Source: Synaphobranchus kaupii (lineage: Eukaryota; Chordata; Actinopteri; Anguilliformes; Synaphobranchidae). From it: a stretch of 64,000 nucleotides of DNA. Positions 47,926 to 58,794 of the stretch are shown piece by piece. Numbering within the stretch: position 1 is the first letter of the stretch; each line of letters starts with the position of its first letter. Below the pieces are notes generated by a model. It made no database searches and was not told the origin of the DNA. It saw nothing but the letters and a program-made list of their open reading frames with translations. The translations under genes were made by a program, and so were the position numbers. The stretch lies in the NCBI GenBank assembly GCA_029718625.1, contig CM056380.1, positions 17,798,274 through 17,862,273 of the forward strand. Direction: 5' to 3'.

Positions 47926-49364
47926 GTGAGTTATGGAAGCATATTACACAGTAATAATAACCTTAGATACTATAGAGTATGCAAACATAGAAGGATATTA
48001 TGATTTAAATGTTTTATCAGACAGGTATAACCTATGAAGTGTGCTTTCCTATGAATATTACTAATTGCTCATATTTATAATAATTCAAGGAATGTTTTGC
48101 AATGTCGGTTGGGTTTGTGTCCATACAGGAGCCGGCGAAATCACAAGGGATTTGGATTTAGAGATGTGCGGGACATGGATCCACGGAAAATCCCGGAATC
48201 TCTGGTTTGACGTGAGGAGAGGATGCGAGAACGTCACCATCGCGGCCAACGAAACCACGCTGTCCGTCCAGGGGAAGATCACGGCAGACTGCGAGAATTC
48301 CTCTACGATCCCACTGCCTGGAACTTTGCGGGACGGGGAAAGCCCGTTCTGTGTGTTTTGGGACCCTCTCCTGGACCGCCTGCAGGTGGATATCGACGGC
48401 GGGATCCACACCCTGTGTCGGACCTCCGCCCTCCAGGAGTCGTGCTGTGCTTCCCTGAGCTTAGGCGTCAACATTAACCCCTCCGGGAGGTACGGAATAA
48501 AGGACGGGACCCAAAAAGGCGACGTCATAACGAAGAATCTTCAGGAATACTACGCCTTCTTTGGCGAAAAGAAGAACTGCAGTAAGCGAGCCTTCTCTGT
48601 AACTGGTGAAATCAAAGTGGAAAAAATACGATGAAAGACTTGTAAGAAACATTTTGTCTTTAGATGCAAACCTAATACTGTACGACAGAATCCAGTAGCC
48701 AGTGTGGTGGTTCCGTTGCAGTATTATGTAATTCAATATCATTTGGAATCGAAGTTCAATTAAATTCAGTTCAATTCAATTTATTTTTATAGCTCTTTTT
48801 ATAATGGCCATTGTCACAAAGCAGCTTTACTGAGATCCGGGCCTGAACCCCGCAAGAGCATACAGCCAAGGGGGACTGTGGTAAGGAAAAACTCCCCGGC
48901 TGGTAATAGGAAGAACCCTTGAGCAGAACCTGACTCGGGGGGGGGGGGGGCATCCGCTGCTGGCTGCCACCGGTTGATTGACAAAAGGCTGATGACCTAA
49001 TGCATGTATTATATGTATTTTATAAATTTTTACCCCTTTTTATCTTTTTTGCAGAAAAAGATTTCTGCACTGACCTGCCCTCTGCAGACTTGTAAGTAGG
49101 CCGTGCGTTAGACTCCCCTGAGCCCCCGGCACATCTTCCTTTTGCTTCTTGTCGCTCTCTTTTTTGTGTCCGATTGTGAGAAGATGAGCTCGGCAACAAA
49201 AGGAAGTGATCAGGTGACACTCCCGCCACATGGAGACTGCAGACGGAGATGTGGTCCGCGTCACGCGGAGTGAAATGCTGAGCTTTTGCAAGCAAACAGG
49301 AAGCTATTCATCTCGCAGCAATTAATAAAATGGGCGTTGGTGAACGCAGGAAAGAGGTGCCTTT

Positions 49365-49403
<39 letters not shown>

Positions 49404-49418
49404 CCTGTGTATGGGTGC

Positions 49419-49457
<39 letters not shown>

Positions 49458-49488
49458 TGTGCATGTGTGTATGCCTGTGTATGGGTGC

Positions 49489-49533
<45 letters not shown>

Positions 49534-51029
49534 TGTGCGTGTGTGTATGCCTGTGTATGGGTGTGTGTGTTTGTGTGTATGCGCTTGCTGTGTAGCTACA
49601 GCGTATGAATAGCAGGCTCCTGTTGCAGTATAGCATTGAGGCTCAATAAGCTCAGAGGCACATTCAGTAAAAAGTACGCATGTCAGTACAAACTCACCGA
49701 ATGCTGTCTCGACCCGAGAAAACGATTCGGTCAAATTATCTGCATTTTATCTGCACAAAAAACCTTTACCAAAAGGGATTTATCTGAATTATCTGCGCAA
49801 AAATCCCTTTACAAAAATCTGGGTTACCTGCTTTACATATCGTTCGTATTCATGCGAGATTAATCATTTAATTTAATTTTCTGCAAACTGAGAATGAGGG
49901 CATGAGGGGTGATGACGCACATGGCGCTTACGCTGCACAACCTGTTTAAATTTTTTAATTCCTACGTCTGCAGCACAGAGAAGGTCAATACACAAGGCCC
50001 CCAGCTTACCCAGCCCTTACTGTAACCCCCCCCCCATCCACGCCTTACGTGTAAATCAAGCTTAACCCTTTGAAGAGTAGGTTTTCTTGGAATGTTTTTT
50101 TCCCTCAAAATTCTAAGTCTGCGTTCTAGAACTCCATTGTTACATCAGCATTAGAATGTTCAGTTAAGAACATTCTAATCACACATGTGATCTCACACCT
50201 TAAAGGGTTAAGCCAGTGCTTCTCAAATAGTGGGGCGTGCCCCCCCAGGGGGGCGCGGCGCGATCTCAGGGGGGGCGCGTGTGATCCCGGGGAACATGCT
50301 TTTTCTGTATTTCTTTCTTTTTTGTGTGTGTATGTGTGCGGGGGGGGGGGGGCGCGAAATGTTTTCTTCTTCCTAGGGGGGGCGTAACAGAAAATAATTG
50401 AGAAACACTGGGTTAAGCTGACCCAGGATCAGTGCATGGAAGCAGGCTCTCTCTCTATGTCCTGTCAAATGAAGAGGGGCTACAGTTCTGACCCCCCCTG
50501 CCCTGTCTGGTCTCTCCCTGCAGAGTTGAACAGGCGGCACTGAGGTCAGGTGTACTGGGACAGGTAGACCTACCCTGCGCTCAGATTTCTACCCATAAAC
50601 TGGAGAAGGGGTTCCAGGGCCTTAATGTCACCATGCAGGTAAGACTGGTGATTCCCAAAGTGCGCTAGGACCGTCTGGGGTGTTACGGGGGGCGTAGAGG
50701 TGGGTCACCAGATGCACATGACTAAATTACTTTCTTTCAAATGAACCCATCGCCGGTCAGACTAGGGCCAGGCAGACTAGGTACACTGTGTTGGTTCCAT
50801 TGCAAATGCAGTGAACATGTTTTTTTTTTAAAACACACATTTTACTTACATTTTTTAACATGTCTTAATTTTAATAAGGGGCGGGTCTTAATAAATGAAG
50901 CGGTGGTTCTGGTTCTGGTTCTGTCTGCTTCTGGTTCTGTTTATATATATATATAATGTACTGTATATAATATATAGAGGGATTTATAGAGCCATGACCC
51001 AGTGCTGTTGAACAGCTACTAAAAAGCTG

Positions 51030-51068
<39 letters not shown>

Positions 51069-52884
51069 CTGTGCACAGGCCCCTCAAACCACACCCCTGG
51101 AAAACAGGCTGTCTGTGTTAGTCTGCCTTCCCCCCTCTCTGGTGTCCAGTGAGGGGTCAGAAGCCACGGCGGTGTTGACCTACTACACCAAAATCACGCT
51201 GTTCCAGGTACGAGCCCATCCCGCCCGTGGGACAGCGCCAGCCCTGGGGTGCGTCTCCGTCTCATAAAGCCTGTACCCTTTCTCCAGGGGTGGGTACTCG
51301 CGGACGGACGGGGTCCCGCGGACGGACGGGGCGGGGCCAGGCTACTGAACGGGGTGTTGGGGATCTCCGTGGAGAACAGAGTCGTCTCCAACCTGGCTGA
51401 TCCCGTGAAGTTCGTCTTCCGTCACGAGCCGGTGGCGGTGAGTGTGCCCGGACCACGTAGGGATGGGCGGGGCCAGAGCAGGCACTACGCTGGCCCCACC
51501 CGTTTATCTTGGCTGAACCACCACACCCAACTGTGGATGCCCAACTAGGTAGTTCTGGCCCACCTGGTTCTATACAGGCCCAACTGTGTGCATATTTCTG
51601 GCTATGCTGTGAAAAGAAAACCAAAAAAAAAAAGACTCATATTGTACGGTTCCTCAGTTGCTCAATGTTCCCACGGCAGATCGCAAGTGCAATTTCCCCA
51701 ATCTGAATATGACACACCCTTGTGTATGTTTACTGCGATACGGTACATAACATTCTGCAAAACCAGAAAGCGCCTCTGACCTCACAAATAGGGGGTGGGG
51801 GGGGGGGGGGGGGGGGGGATGAAACTCACACAGTCAGAGTGTGTCTCCCAAAGCCCCTGTCCTCCCGGACCGTCCCGCTTCTCGCTTCCTTTCACACTGT
51901 AACGTTTCGCTTGGCGCGAAAACCACTTCAAACAGCCAGTGCCTCTCTGGTGTGAAAAAGAAAAGGCGGACATCAAATGTTAGATTTGCCAGATCGGGCC
52001 CTCCCTCCCTCTGTTTTCGTTCTCGGTTTCCATGAGGATGTGCAAGCCACACCATTTTAAAAGCAGTGCATAACATATGTGGGCTAGACTGGGTTTTCTG
52101 AAAACAGAAATATGAAAATCAAACAAAGGCAGTCATGAAGATGATTCAGTATGTACAAGCCAGTGCAATGTGGCCAAAGCAAAGCAATGGCGCCATCTTG
52201 TGGTGAAACTGAAGCATTTCGTTGTTTCTTTGTTCTTTTACAGAAAAATGAATCAACCAGATGTGTGTTCTGGGACACAGGAAAAGGTAAAAAATAAAAA
52301 TAAATGAAGGAAAATATGAAATTAAATGAAACGCTGAGATACATTTTATTAGAGCATGAAAACCCTAAAGGAAGATTATATAGTATATAATAAAAATATA
52401 TAAAAGGGTTGACAGTGTACTATTGCGTGCTCTGTGTAGACCCTGGTAAGGTAACCTGGAGAAGCGAAGGGTGTGACACGCACAGGAGAGAGGAGAAGGA
52501 GACAGAGTGTCACTGTGACCACCTGACCTACTTCGCCGTCCTGGTGGTACGTACTCTCTCTCTCTCCAGGGGACCGCCCTGGCCAGCTGCCCTGCTCGAA
52601 AAACACAAGCTGGAAAGCACTGCGGCTGTCAGGCAAGACTGTCAAACGCTGGGAGACAACTTGTGCTGCGCAAAAACATTTGGATTGATTGAATAGTTGG
52701 TTGATTGATTGATTGGGTGAATGAATTATTGATTGATAAATTGATTGATTTATTGAAATATTAAATGGATGAGGGGTGTTTCTGCGGCTTAGCCTATAGA
52801 GCATTATCCACATGCTCATTACAGTATATATATAGATAAAGAAATATTAAATATAAAAAGATTAAATATTGAAATAGATGATTG

Positions 52885-52933
<49 letters not shown>

Positions 52934-55628
52934 CTGGTTGATTGAACGCACTTACTGTACGTTGCTTTGGATAAAAGCGTCTGCTAAATAAATGTAATGT
53001 AATGATGTAATGAGTTGGTTGAATGGATGGTTGGTTGAATGGTTGATTGATTTACAGTTAAATGATTTCTAGATGAAATAATTGATTGAATGAATGATTG
53101 AGAACGCCACTCATAACTTTCGTCTCGACGGCAGCTTGGGAATTCCGTTTTTTTTCATTATTTCTCACGCAACTAAAAATCAACCGCTGCTGTACAAGCA
53201 ACCAAATATAAAACAGAGCCGTTAAAAAAACAATTATTTATTCAAAAACAATCCACAGCTGTACAGATTAAGATACACTGAAATGCTTGAGACAGATAAA
53301 ATTCACGCGTGACCAAAAAGCGAAAATCTGGCTACGCCAAAACGGAACAAAAAGAGTTGGTTTGGATGCGACTTGTAAAAGACGCAACTTTGAGGTTACA
53401 CGAAAGAGTTTTTCGCATACACTGTGATCCTGTCTATACAAAACAGAGACACTCCGCAGACTAACGAGCAGAGCGACTGCTGCGTCAAACACAACGGGCT
53501 TCTCTCTTAGTTCTTGTAGGCTACTTACGCGAAGCAACGTCGTTTTATTGGGTAAAGACAGGTTTTTTTTTTCATATTACTATGGAACAGATCACCATAA
53601 AGACTTTATTGTTTTTTTGGTGCAGTAAAAGTGTTTGTAGCGTTCTGTTAGGACTGCACAATTAATCGAATTTTAATCGTAATATCAATTTTGGCTTTCC
53701 ACGATTACTAAACAAGAATAATCGAGAATGTGCCTTCAAAATCTGCTTACAAGTGAAAACTCTCACTTTACCGGACTTTCTGTGGTGTTCTATAACAAAT
53801 CAAGCCCTTCTATTTTACCTCCCTCACAGTAGAGGGTTAGGATTAGAAAAGTATTCTGTTCATTCAAAATGTTAAAGTGCAATAAAAGTATTACGTTCCG
53901 GAAATCAATGAATAATCGTGTTAAATAATCCTGATCTCAATATTGACTAAAATAATTGCGATTATAACTTTTGCCATAATCGTGCAGCCCTGTTCTCAGT
54001 GCTGTATGAACACTTCTCTCATCACCTCAGGAGCTGAACCCGGGCACGACGGTGGATCACCTGGAGGCCCTGACGTTCATCACCTGCGCAGGCTGCGCAG
54101 TCTCTCTCTGCAGCTGTGTGGCCCTCATTATTCTGCTGACCAGGGCGCTGAGGTAACTGCCCTGCTCTGCTTTCAGGCACTGATGAACTGTAGCTTTGAC
54201 GGTTTATGCTCAATACTGCCCTCTGCTGGTTAAAGAGTGCGAGATATGAGTCACAGCTATTATATTACATTACATTACATTACATTTATTTAGCAGACGC
54301 TTTTATCCAAAGCGACGTACAGTAAGTGCGTACAGAGACATCATCAAGATCACTACAGAACAGACAAGGCAAAGCACATCCTTCGCATAATGTAGCAGCT
54401 ATCCCTAGCAATGAACGTCGACTGTAGTTCACAGTAAGCTGTGGGCAAATCAGCAACACCACACTTCCATTCCAAATACTATTATAAACTATAATAAACA
54501 GACAGGAAAACACAGGGAACTAGTAAACAGGGAACTGATATTCCTAGGTGAGGATATCAGTCAAGGTGGAGTCTGAAGAGGTGTGTCTTCAGGCCTCGAC
54601 GGAATGCAGGCAGGGTCTCTGCTTTGTGTGTCTTTGGATTTGTGCGCGCGTGTTTGTGTGTGCCTGTGCAGATTAATGGTTTGTTTTGTGTGTGTGTGTG
54701 CGCTAGTGTTTTGTAGGTGTCTGTGTGGTTTAATTGTTTCTGTGTGCGTGTGTGTGTGTGCGCGTGTCTGCGTGTGTTTAAGCAGTTGTGTGTGCCTGTG
54801 CAGGTTAATGGTTTGTGTGTGTGTGCGTGTGTGTCTGTGCTAGTGTTTTGTAGGTGTCTGTGTGGTTTGATTGTTTCTGTGTGAGGCAGGGGTGTGTGGT
54901 AAAGGTACACAAGTGAGACACTGACAGAAGTAGGTTTGTGTGTGTGTGTGTGTGCGTGTGTGTGTGTGTGTGCTAGTGTTTTGTAGGTGTTGCTGCTATT
55001 TTATTTGAGCTTTTTGCTCTCTCGCCCGTCGCCAGGAGGCTAAGGGTGAACGACAAATCGTCGATCCCCATCCATCGCAGCCTGGCCGCGGCGCTGGTCC
55101 TGCTCTACACGCTGTTCGTGTTGACGGGCGTGTTGGCAAACGTGGCGAGCGAGCCCCTGTGCCGGGTCGTGGGCGCGGCCCTGCACTACGCCCTGCTCAG
55201 CTCCTTCTCCTGGATGGCCATCGAGGTCTTCAGCGCCTTCTGGCTGGTCCACCTGCTGTTCGAAGTGCCCCCCAGCCTCCTCCGCTTGAACCTGGTGGGA
55301 TTCGGTACGTGGAACTACGCCGCGAGCCTGACGCCGACGCTGACACGTCACGCTATCGACTGTGTGTGAGCCGGAGCTTCCAAGTCCGGGAATTAACCCT
55401 CCTTTTTTGGGATGACTCAGTGTGCCGAGAATTGCTTCATTCGCTCGGAAGTGCACGGGCGTAAAATCTTTCACAGTCATCACAGGCCTGGGAAACAGCT
55501 ACAGCTAATTCTGGTTATTAATGAATACATTGCAAAGCTGCCATAATACTTACACTCATACTGTACACACGGACGCACACACACACACACACACAGACAT
55601 ACTGTACATACACACACACATACACACG

Positions 55629-55663
<35 letters not shown>

Positions 55664-58070
55664 GCTATTAACCCAAATGGGCACACCACAAAACACTCAT
55701 ACATAGAGGGGTCTGGTGTGTGTTTTCTTTTTGATAAATGGAATGGCGGGCGACATTCCTGCTGTCCACGGGATAATAAACTGTGAACAGGACACACTTC
55801 CTCACCCAGAGAGGGGATTAAATCCCAGTGTTTCTGCCCGTCAGGTCTCCCCGCGGTCCTCGTCATTGTGCTTGTGTGCATAAACGATGTGTACGGCACC
55901 CAGAGGATTGTACCCAGTGATGACATCACCAATCCCTACAAAATGTAAGTGCGTTGTGCTTTCAAAAGGGTGCGGTCGGGCATATTTTATTTACATTTAC
56001 TTTGAACTCTAACTCATTTGGTGACCTGATAATAAAGTAAAAGCATGGGGTGAAATTGATGAAAATCCCGGCTATTTTAATATTTACAAATTTAATACTT
56101 AGTTTTATACTTATTTATACAATTTTTTTTGGCTGTGTTCTTAAATAGGGATGGAAATAAGACTGTATCAGGAAAAAATGTGTTTAATAGTATATAATAA
56201 CAAAAACATTTTTGAAATCTGAGATATGTACAAAATATTGAAAATGATCTCATAATATAAGGGATGATGTCGGTGCCATGTCTGCTATCATTGCCTTGCA
56301 ACTCAACTCATTGTTTATTTCAAGATTGGCTTCACTATGACATCACTATGACATCATAGTGAAGCCGTTACATGAGCTGTTGAGGAATTCTTTCCGCCTT
56401 GCTATGGTGGCAGGTGTTGGATCAAGGACAGTTCCTGGGGTAGGCCGATCCACTTCATCACCAACGTGAGCTTCCTGGTATTCGTGGTCTTCTCGGGCCT
56501 GATCATGCTGGTCCTGGTTCTGAGGAAGGTCCAGACCCTGGAAGAGTGGAGGCAGAACCGGATCTCCTTCCTCAGCATCTGGGGTCTCAGCTTACTGTTC
56601 GGCTGTACCTGGGGCCTGGGGCTCCTCAATTTCGGACCCCTGTCCAGTGTCGCCTTGTTCTTCTTCTGCATCATCAACTCCCTGCAGGGTGAGTACTCCG
56701 TTCAGCGGTCATGGGTGTTCACGCAATGTACATGTCTGCGGTTGCAGGCGATTGGCCATTCTAAATCGGGGTGGGAATTGGATAGGCCCAGGTTGGGCAC
56801 CAAATTTATTATTAATTTTTTTATTTATTATATAAATATATATCATTCGTTGTATATGAGGAAACACAGACACAGGGATGTGGCACATTGGGACAGTGAC
56901 ACGTGTGTGTTTGTTTATTTATGAATTTTGTCAATGTGTTTGCTCATTATTACAGTAAATAGACAGGCAGAAATGATGAAAGCGGTTAGCAAACATCATG
57001 TGCATGTATCAACACCCCATGGATGTTTGATTAGCAGAGAGAAATCACATCAGCCTTGTTCTTCCACGGAACTAAAATGACAATGAGGGATTCTGGGAAA
57101 GGGCAGACCGTGTTGTACTCGTGTTGATTCTGCGTTCCAGACAACTGGGAAGGTCGGAATTTTCATCCTCCTTCTCGGAAACGCCACTTGATGTCGGAAT
57201 TTCAACTAGGAAATCAACAACTTTGACTTCACAGAGAGGCATCATATGACGTTATGTGAAGATGGGGGCATGCAGGGAGAAGTACTCCGTGAATTGTAAA
57301 CAATCGTCTGAAGACTACTTTGAGCTGCTAAAATACTTTGTTGAGTAAAATATCCTACATGGTATGATAATAAAACCTGTTACGCTTGCAGAGAAAGGTG
57401 TGTAAGCACACGGGTTAATCACTAAGCGTTAGCATTAGCCTGTCAGCAAGCATGGCTGTTCAACCTATGGGTTTCTACATTTATGTACACGTCATCTTTC
57501 GAGCCCCGGACACTGGAACGCGTTGTGGTCGGAAGTCTGAAAAATCAGGTCGCAACTTCCCACATCTGACTTTGTCTGGAACGCAGCACTAATCCTGTAA
57601 TGCTGAGCGGGAGGAAATAAAGGCAATGGTAGCCATTTTGGCTCAGGCTTTGGGTGTGATTCATATCAGGGTAGAAAAGGGTTTCCATGTGTTTATTTTA
57701 ATGTTGTGGATATTAAGACAAAATGTACTTTTTTGATAGGACACCATGGACATATCATCTACAGTGTTATAAAAAAAATATGTCTGACAACTACTGCCCG
57801 AACACATTCCTCAACAGAATGCTTTCTGAATAGCAGTTTTCACATGAACATTTCAGGCACATTTCACATGAAACATTTCCCCTTTGTTTTAAAATGTGCG
57901 TAAACGTTTGTAAAGATGGAGGTTTCAGAGACTGTGGCTGCGTTGCAGGTTTCTTCCTCATGGTGCGCTTCATCCTGCTGGACTGGATGAATAAGCGGGG
58001 GTCTGTGATGGACAGCAGCAGTTCAGGATCCACCCAGCACCACAAGCTACAGGAACAAGAAAAGATTTAG
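47862..58070 (+). CDS. Adhesion G protein-coupled receptor, ADGRG1/3/5-like
   Basis: Thirteen coding exons: 47862-47925, 48129-48581, 49055-49091, 50524-50638, 51079-51207, 51288-51437, 52244-52286, 52440-52546, 54031-54152, 55036-55304, 55845-55944, 56414-56688, 57949-58070. All junctions are GT/AG with matching phases, giving 1986 nt and 661 residues with no internal stop. Residues 1-21 are a signal peptide. Residues 24-173 are a Cys-rich extracellular domain resembling the PLL domain of GPR56. A GAIN domain follows, then a GPS (C323, W337, C342, C354, C356) with the HL/T cleavage site at 359/360 and tethered agonist TYFAVLV. Seven TM segments follow (about 375-640), with a probable C449-C531 disulfide, and a Ser-rich tail. 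It is a plasma-membrane receptor; its ligand and G protein are not visible. The GPS resembles GPR56, while the TWGL and NSLQG text of TM6-7 resembles GPR97, so the exact orthologue is open. Confidence 0.93.
48129..48581 (+). CDS. GPCR exon 2: Cys-rich N-terminal (PLL-like) domain
   Basis: 453 nt coding residues 22-172. It has cysteines in EMCGTW, RGCENV, ADCENS, SPFCVFW, HTLCRT and ESCCAS, and N-glycosylation sequons NVT, NET and NSS. The [16 protein letters not shown] segment resembles the FC.YW motif of the GPR56 PLL domain. The acceptor is CCATACAG and the donor GTAAGC. Confidence 0.88.
48760..48960. repeat. Dispersed fish repeat in intron 2
   Basis: AATTCAATTTATTTTTATAG, CAAAGCAGCTTTACTGAGAT and AAGGAAAAACTCCCCGGCTG are phrases I recall from a widespread fish repeat. 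A run of 12 G lies at 48939-48950. Confidence 0.5.
49055..49091 (+). CDS. GPCR exon 3, 37-nt micro-exon
   Basis: Codes [12 protein letters not shown] between a T-rich acceptor (TTTTTTGCAG) and donor GTAAGT. The phase (1 in, 2 out) fits both neighbours, which supports so short an exon. Confidence 0.75.
49367..49580. repeat. (GT)n array with larger internal repeats, intron 3
   Basis: GT arrays interrupted three times by the same block ATGCCTGTGTATGGGTG.GT, giving a period of about 70-80 bp. ORFs across it are artefacts. Confidence 0.9.
50206..50418. mobile_element. hAT MITE in intron 3, perfect 8-bp duplication
   Basis: The element 50214-50410 has ends CAGTGCTTCTCAAATAGTGG and, inverted, CAGTGTTTCTCAATTATTTT. 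The flanks are GGTTAAGC at 50206-50213 and 50411-50418. Internal GGGGGGCGCG stretches are typical of one common hAT non-autonomous group. Confidence 0.93.
50524..50638 (+). CDS. GPCR exon 4, start of GAIN region
   Basis: Codes [20 protein letters not shown] and ends LNVTMQ. The acceptor is TCTCCCTGCAG and the donor GTAAGA. Confidence 0.82.
51030..51068. repeat. (GT)n array, intron 4
   Basis: It lies within 15 bp of the exon 5 acceptor (51078), so array length could affect the polypyrimidine and branch region. Confidence 0.85.
51079..51207 (+). CDS. GPCR exon 5, GAIN domain
   Basis: 43 codons, including [18 protein letters not shown] and [10 protein letters not shown], a typical GAIN beta-strand series. 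The intron that follows is only 80 bp. Confidence 0.85.
51288..51437 (+). CDS. GPCR exon 6, GAIN domain core
   Basis: 50 codons. [20 protein letters not shown] is close to the GAIN text preceding the GPS in GPR56-type receptors. A short [10 protein letters not shown] direct repeat comes from a 15-bp tandem duplication near 51302-51332. Confidence 0.88.
51791..51818. repeat. G tract in intron 6
   Basis: GGGGGT followed by 22 G. Confidence 0.85.
52244..52286 (+). CDS. GPCR exon 7, first half of GPS
   Basis: 43 nt coding [18 protein letters not shown] is the conserved first GPS cysteine motif. Confidence 0.88.
52440..52546 (+). CDS. GPCR exon 8, second half of GPS and tethered agonist
   Basis: Codes WRSEGC ... 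[15 protein letters not shown]. The HL/T triad is the autoproteolysis site, and TYFAVLV is the start of the tethered agonist exposed after cleavage. Confidence 0.92.
52690..53005. repeat. GATT arrays and SINE fragments, intron 8
   Basis: (GATT)n at about 52694-52755 and 52876-52935. Between them, 52773-52826 is a degraded head of the SINE at 2219-2420 (GCGGCTTAGCCTATAGAGCA). 52950-53005 is an inverted SINE tail (GGATAAAAGCGTCTGCTAAA). Confidence 0.7.
53650..53991. mobile_element. hAT-like MITE in intron 8
   Basis: The left end is AGGACTGCACAATTAATCGA. The right end, inverted, is AGGGCTGCACGATTATGGCA. The interior is AT-rich with ATAATCG motifs. The flanks GTTCTGTT and GTTCTCAG are only partly alike, so the insertion is old. 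Confidence 0.7.
54031..54152 (+). CDS. GPCR exon 9, TM1
   Basis: Codes [20 protein letters not shown] followed by the hydrophobic [17 protein letters not shown], which is TM1. Confidence 0.9.
54258..54612. repeat. Dispersed fish repeat in intron 9
   Basis: Starts with ATTAC pentamers and TTTAGCAGACGCTTTTATCC, and ends GGTGGAGTCTGAAGAGGTGT, a phrase I recall from fish genomes. Part of it recurs at 33738-33860. Confidence 0.6.
54635..54985. repeat. GT-rich array with about 160-bp duplication, intron 9
   Basis: The phrase GCTAGTGTTTTGTAGGTGT occurs at about 54702, 54839 and 54972, so GT-rich blocks of about 135 bp are repeated. Confidence 0.85.
55036..55304 (+). CDS. GPCR exon 10, TM2-TM3
   Basis: Codes [20 protein letters not shown] (TM2), then [10 protein letters not shown] with the ECL1/TM3 cysteine, then [19 protein letters not shown] (TM3). 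It is GC-rich compared with neighbouring introns. Confidence 0.92.
55566..55662. repeat. (CA)n array, intron 10
   Basis: CA arrays broken by TACTGTACATA. Confidence 0.9.
55845..55944 (+). CDS. GPCR exon 11, TM4
   Basis: Codes [20 protein letters not shown] (TM4 into ECL2). It ends in phase 2 and joins to make MCWIK. Confidence 0.9.
56414..56688 (+). CDS. GPCR exon 12, TM5-TM7
   Basis: Codes [20 protein letters not shown] (ECL2 cysteine into TM5), [15 protein letters not shown] (TM6) and [14 protein letters not shown] (TM7), the conserved adhesion-receptor text. Confidence 0.94.
57127..57590. mobile_element. TIR element in intron 12
   Basis: The left end is TTCTGCGTTCCAGACAA. The right end, inverted, is GTGCTGCGTTCCAGACAAAG. 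It is about 460 bp and non-coding. The duplication is not clear, so no superfamily is assigned. Confidence 0.6.
57949..58070 (+). CDS. GPCR exon 13, end of TM7 and C-tail
   Basis: Codes [18 protein letters not shown] and a Ser-rich tail ([14 protein letters not shown]...) to a TAG at 58068-58070. The last 15 codons are the first unit of a 45-bp tandem repeat. Confidence 0.88.
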
Positions 58071-58283
58071 AGATCCACCCGGCACCACATGCTACAGGAA
58101 CAAGAAAAGATTTAGAGATCCACCCAGCATCACATGAAGTGGAAAAGGATTAGTGATCCACTCGGCACCACTTTCTGCAGGAAGTGGAAAAGGGTTAGTG
58201 ATCCACCAGGCACCACTTTCTGCAGGAAGTGGGAAAGGGTTAGTGATCCACTCAGCACCACTTCCTGCCCTGCAGGAAGTGAA
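58027..58283. repeat. 45-bp tandem repeat across the GPCR stop codon
   Basis: Units begin GATCCAC at 58027, 58072, 58117, 58155, 58200 and 58245. The period is 45 bp except one of 38 (internal deletion). Unit 1 is coding and ends at the TAG; later units form the 3' UTR and each keeps TTAG at the same place. Confidence 0.9.
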
Positions 58284-58788
58284 AAGGCTGGAAATCGTCG
58301 TGACACTGTGGGCCTTGAGTAAGCTTATGTTATTGGTGTAGGCCTTCCTGTACGGGAACTGTACGCACTTTCTTTTCTTCGTTTTCTCACTGTTTGCGGC
58401 ACTTAGGATTTTTAGCTCATCGTTTTCTTTAGCTACTTGAGCTGATTGCTGCACAAAACAAATTCTCTTTTTTAACATGCAGTGATTTCATTGAAAGCTG
58501 ATTTAGAACTGTTGCCCAGATATGTTCAGGTGGAATCCTTACCGCAGCAGTGCTGTGTTACGGCACGCAGTTGACCCTGAGGGTCTGTGTCAGCATTGTA
58601 TTCCCTGTCTTATTTTGACAACATCAACCCCCCACCCCCCACCTGATAGCCACTGTTTCTACAGTGCAACAGAAGCGCTTGGTTGGCAACATGCGTAGCT
58701 TGCGTAGCAGGCATGCTGGCGCATGCACGCCCCCCAAATTAACTGCAAAAGCATTGCAGGTAGGATTGAGAATTTCTAATTAAACTAA

Positions 58789-58794
58789 AATAAA
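58789..58794 (+). terminator. Candidate polyadenylation signal of the GPCR gene
   Basis: AATAAA in CTAAAATAAAACAATC, about 720 bp after the stop codon. It is the first exact AATAAA I find downstream. Confidence 0.4.

Noticed and set aside
48085..48528. Minus-strand and alternative-frame ORFs over GPCR exon 2
   Set aside because: They are shadows of the coding frame. Only the plus frame joins with flanking exons and carries the conserved cysteines.
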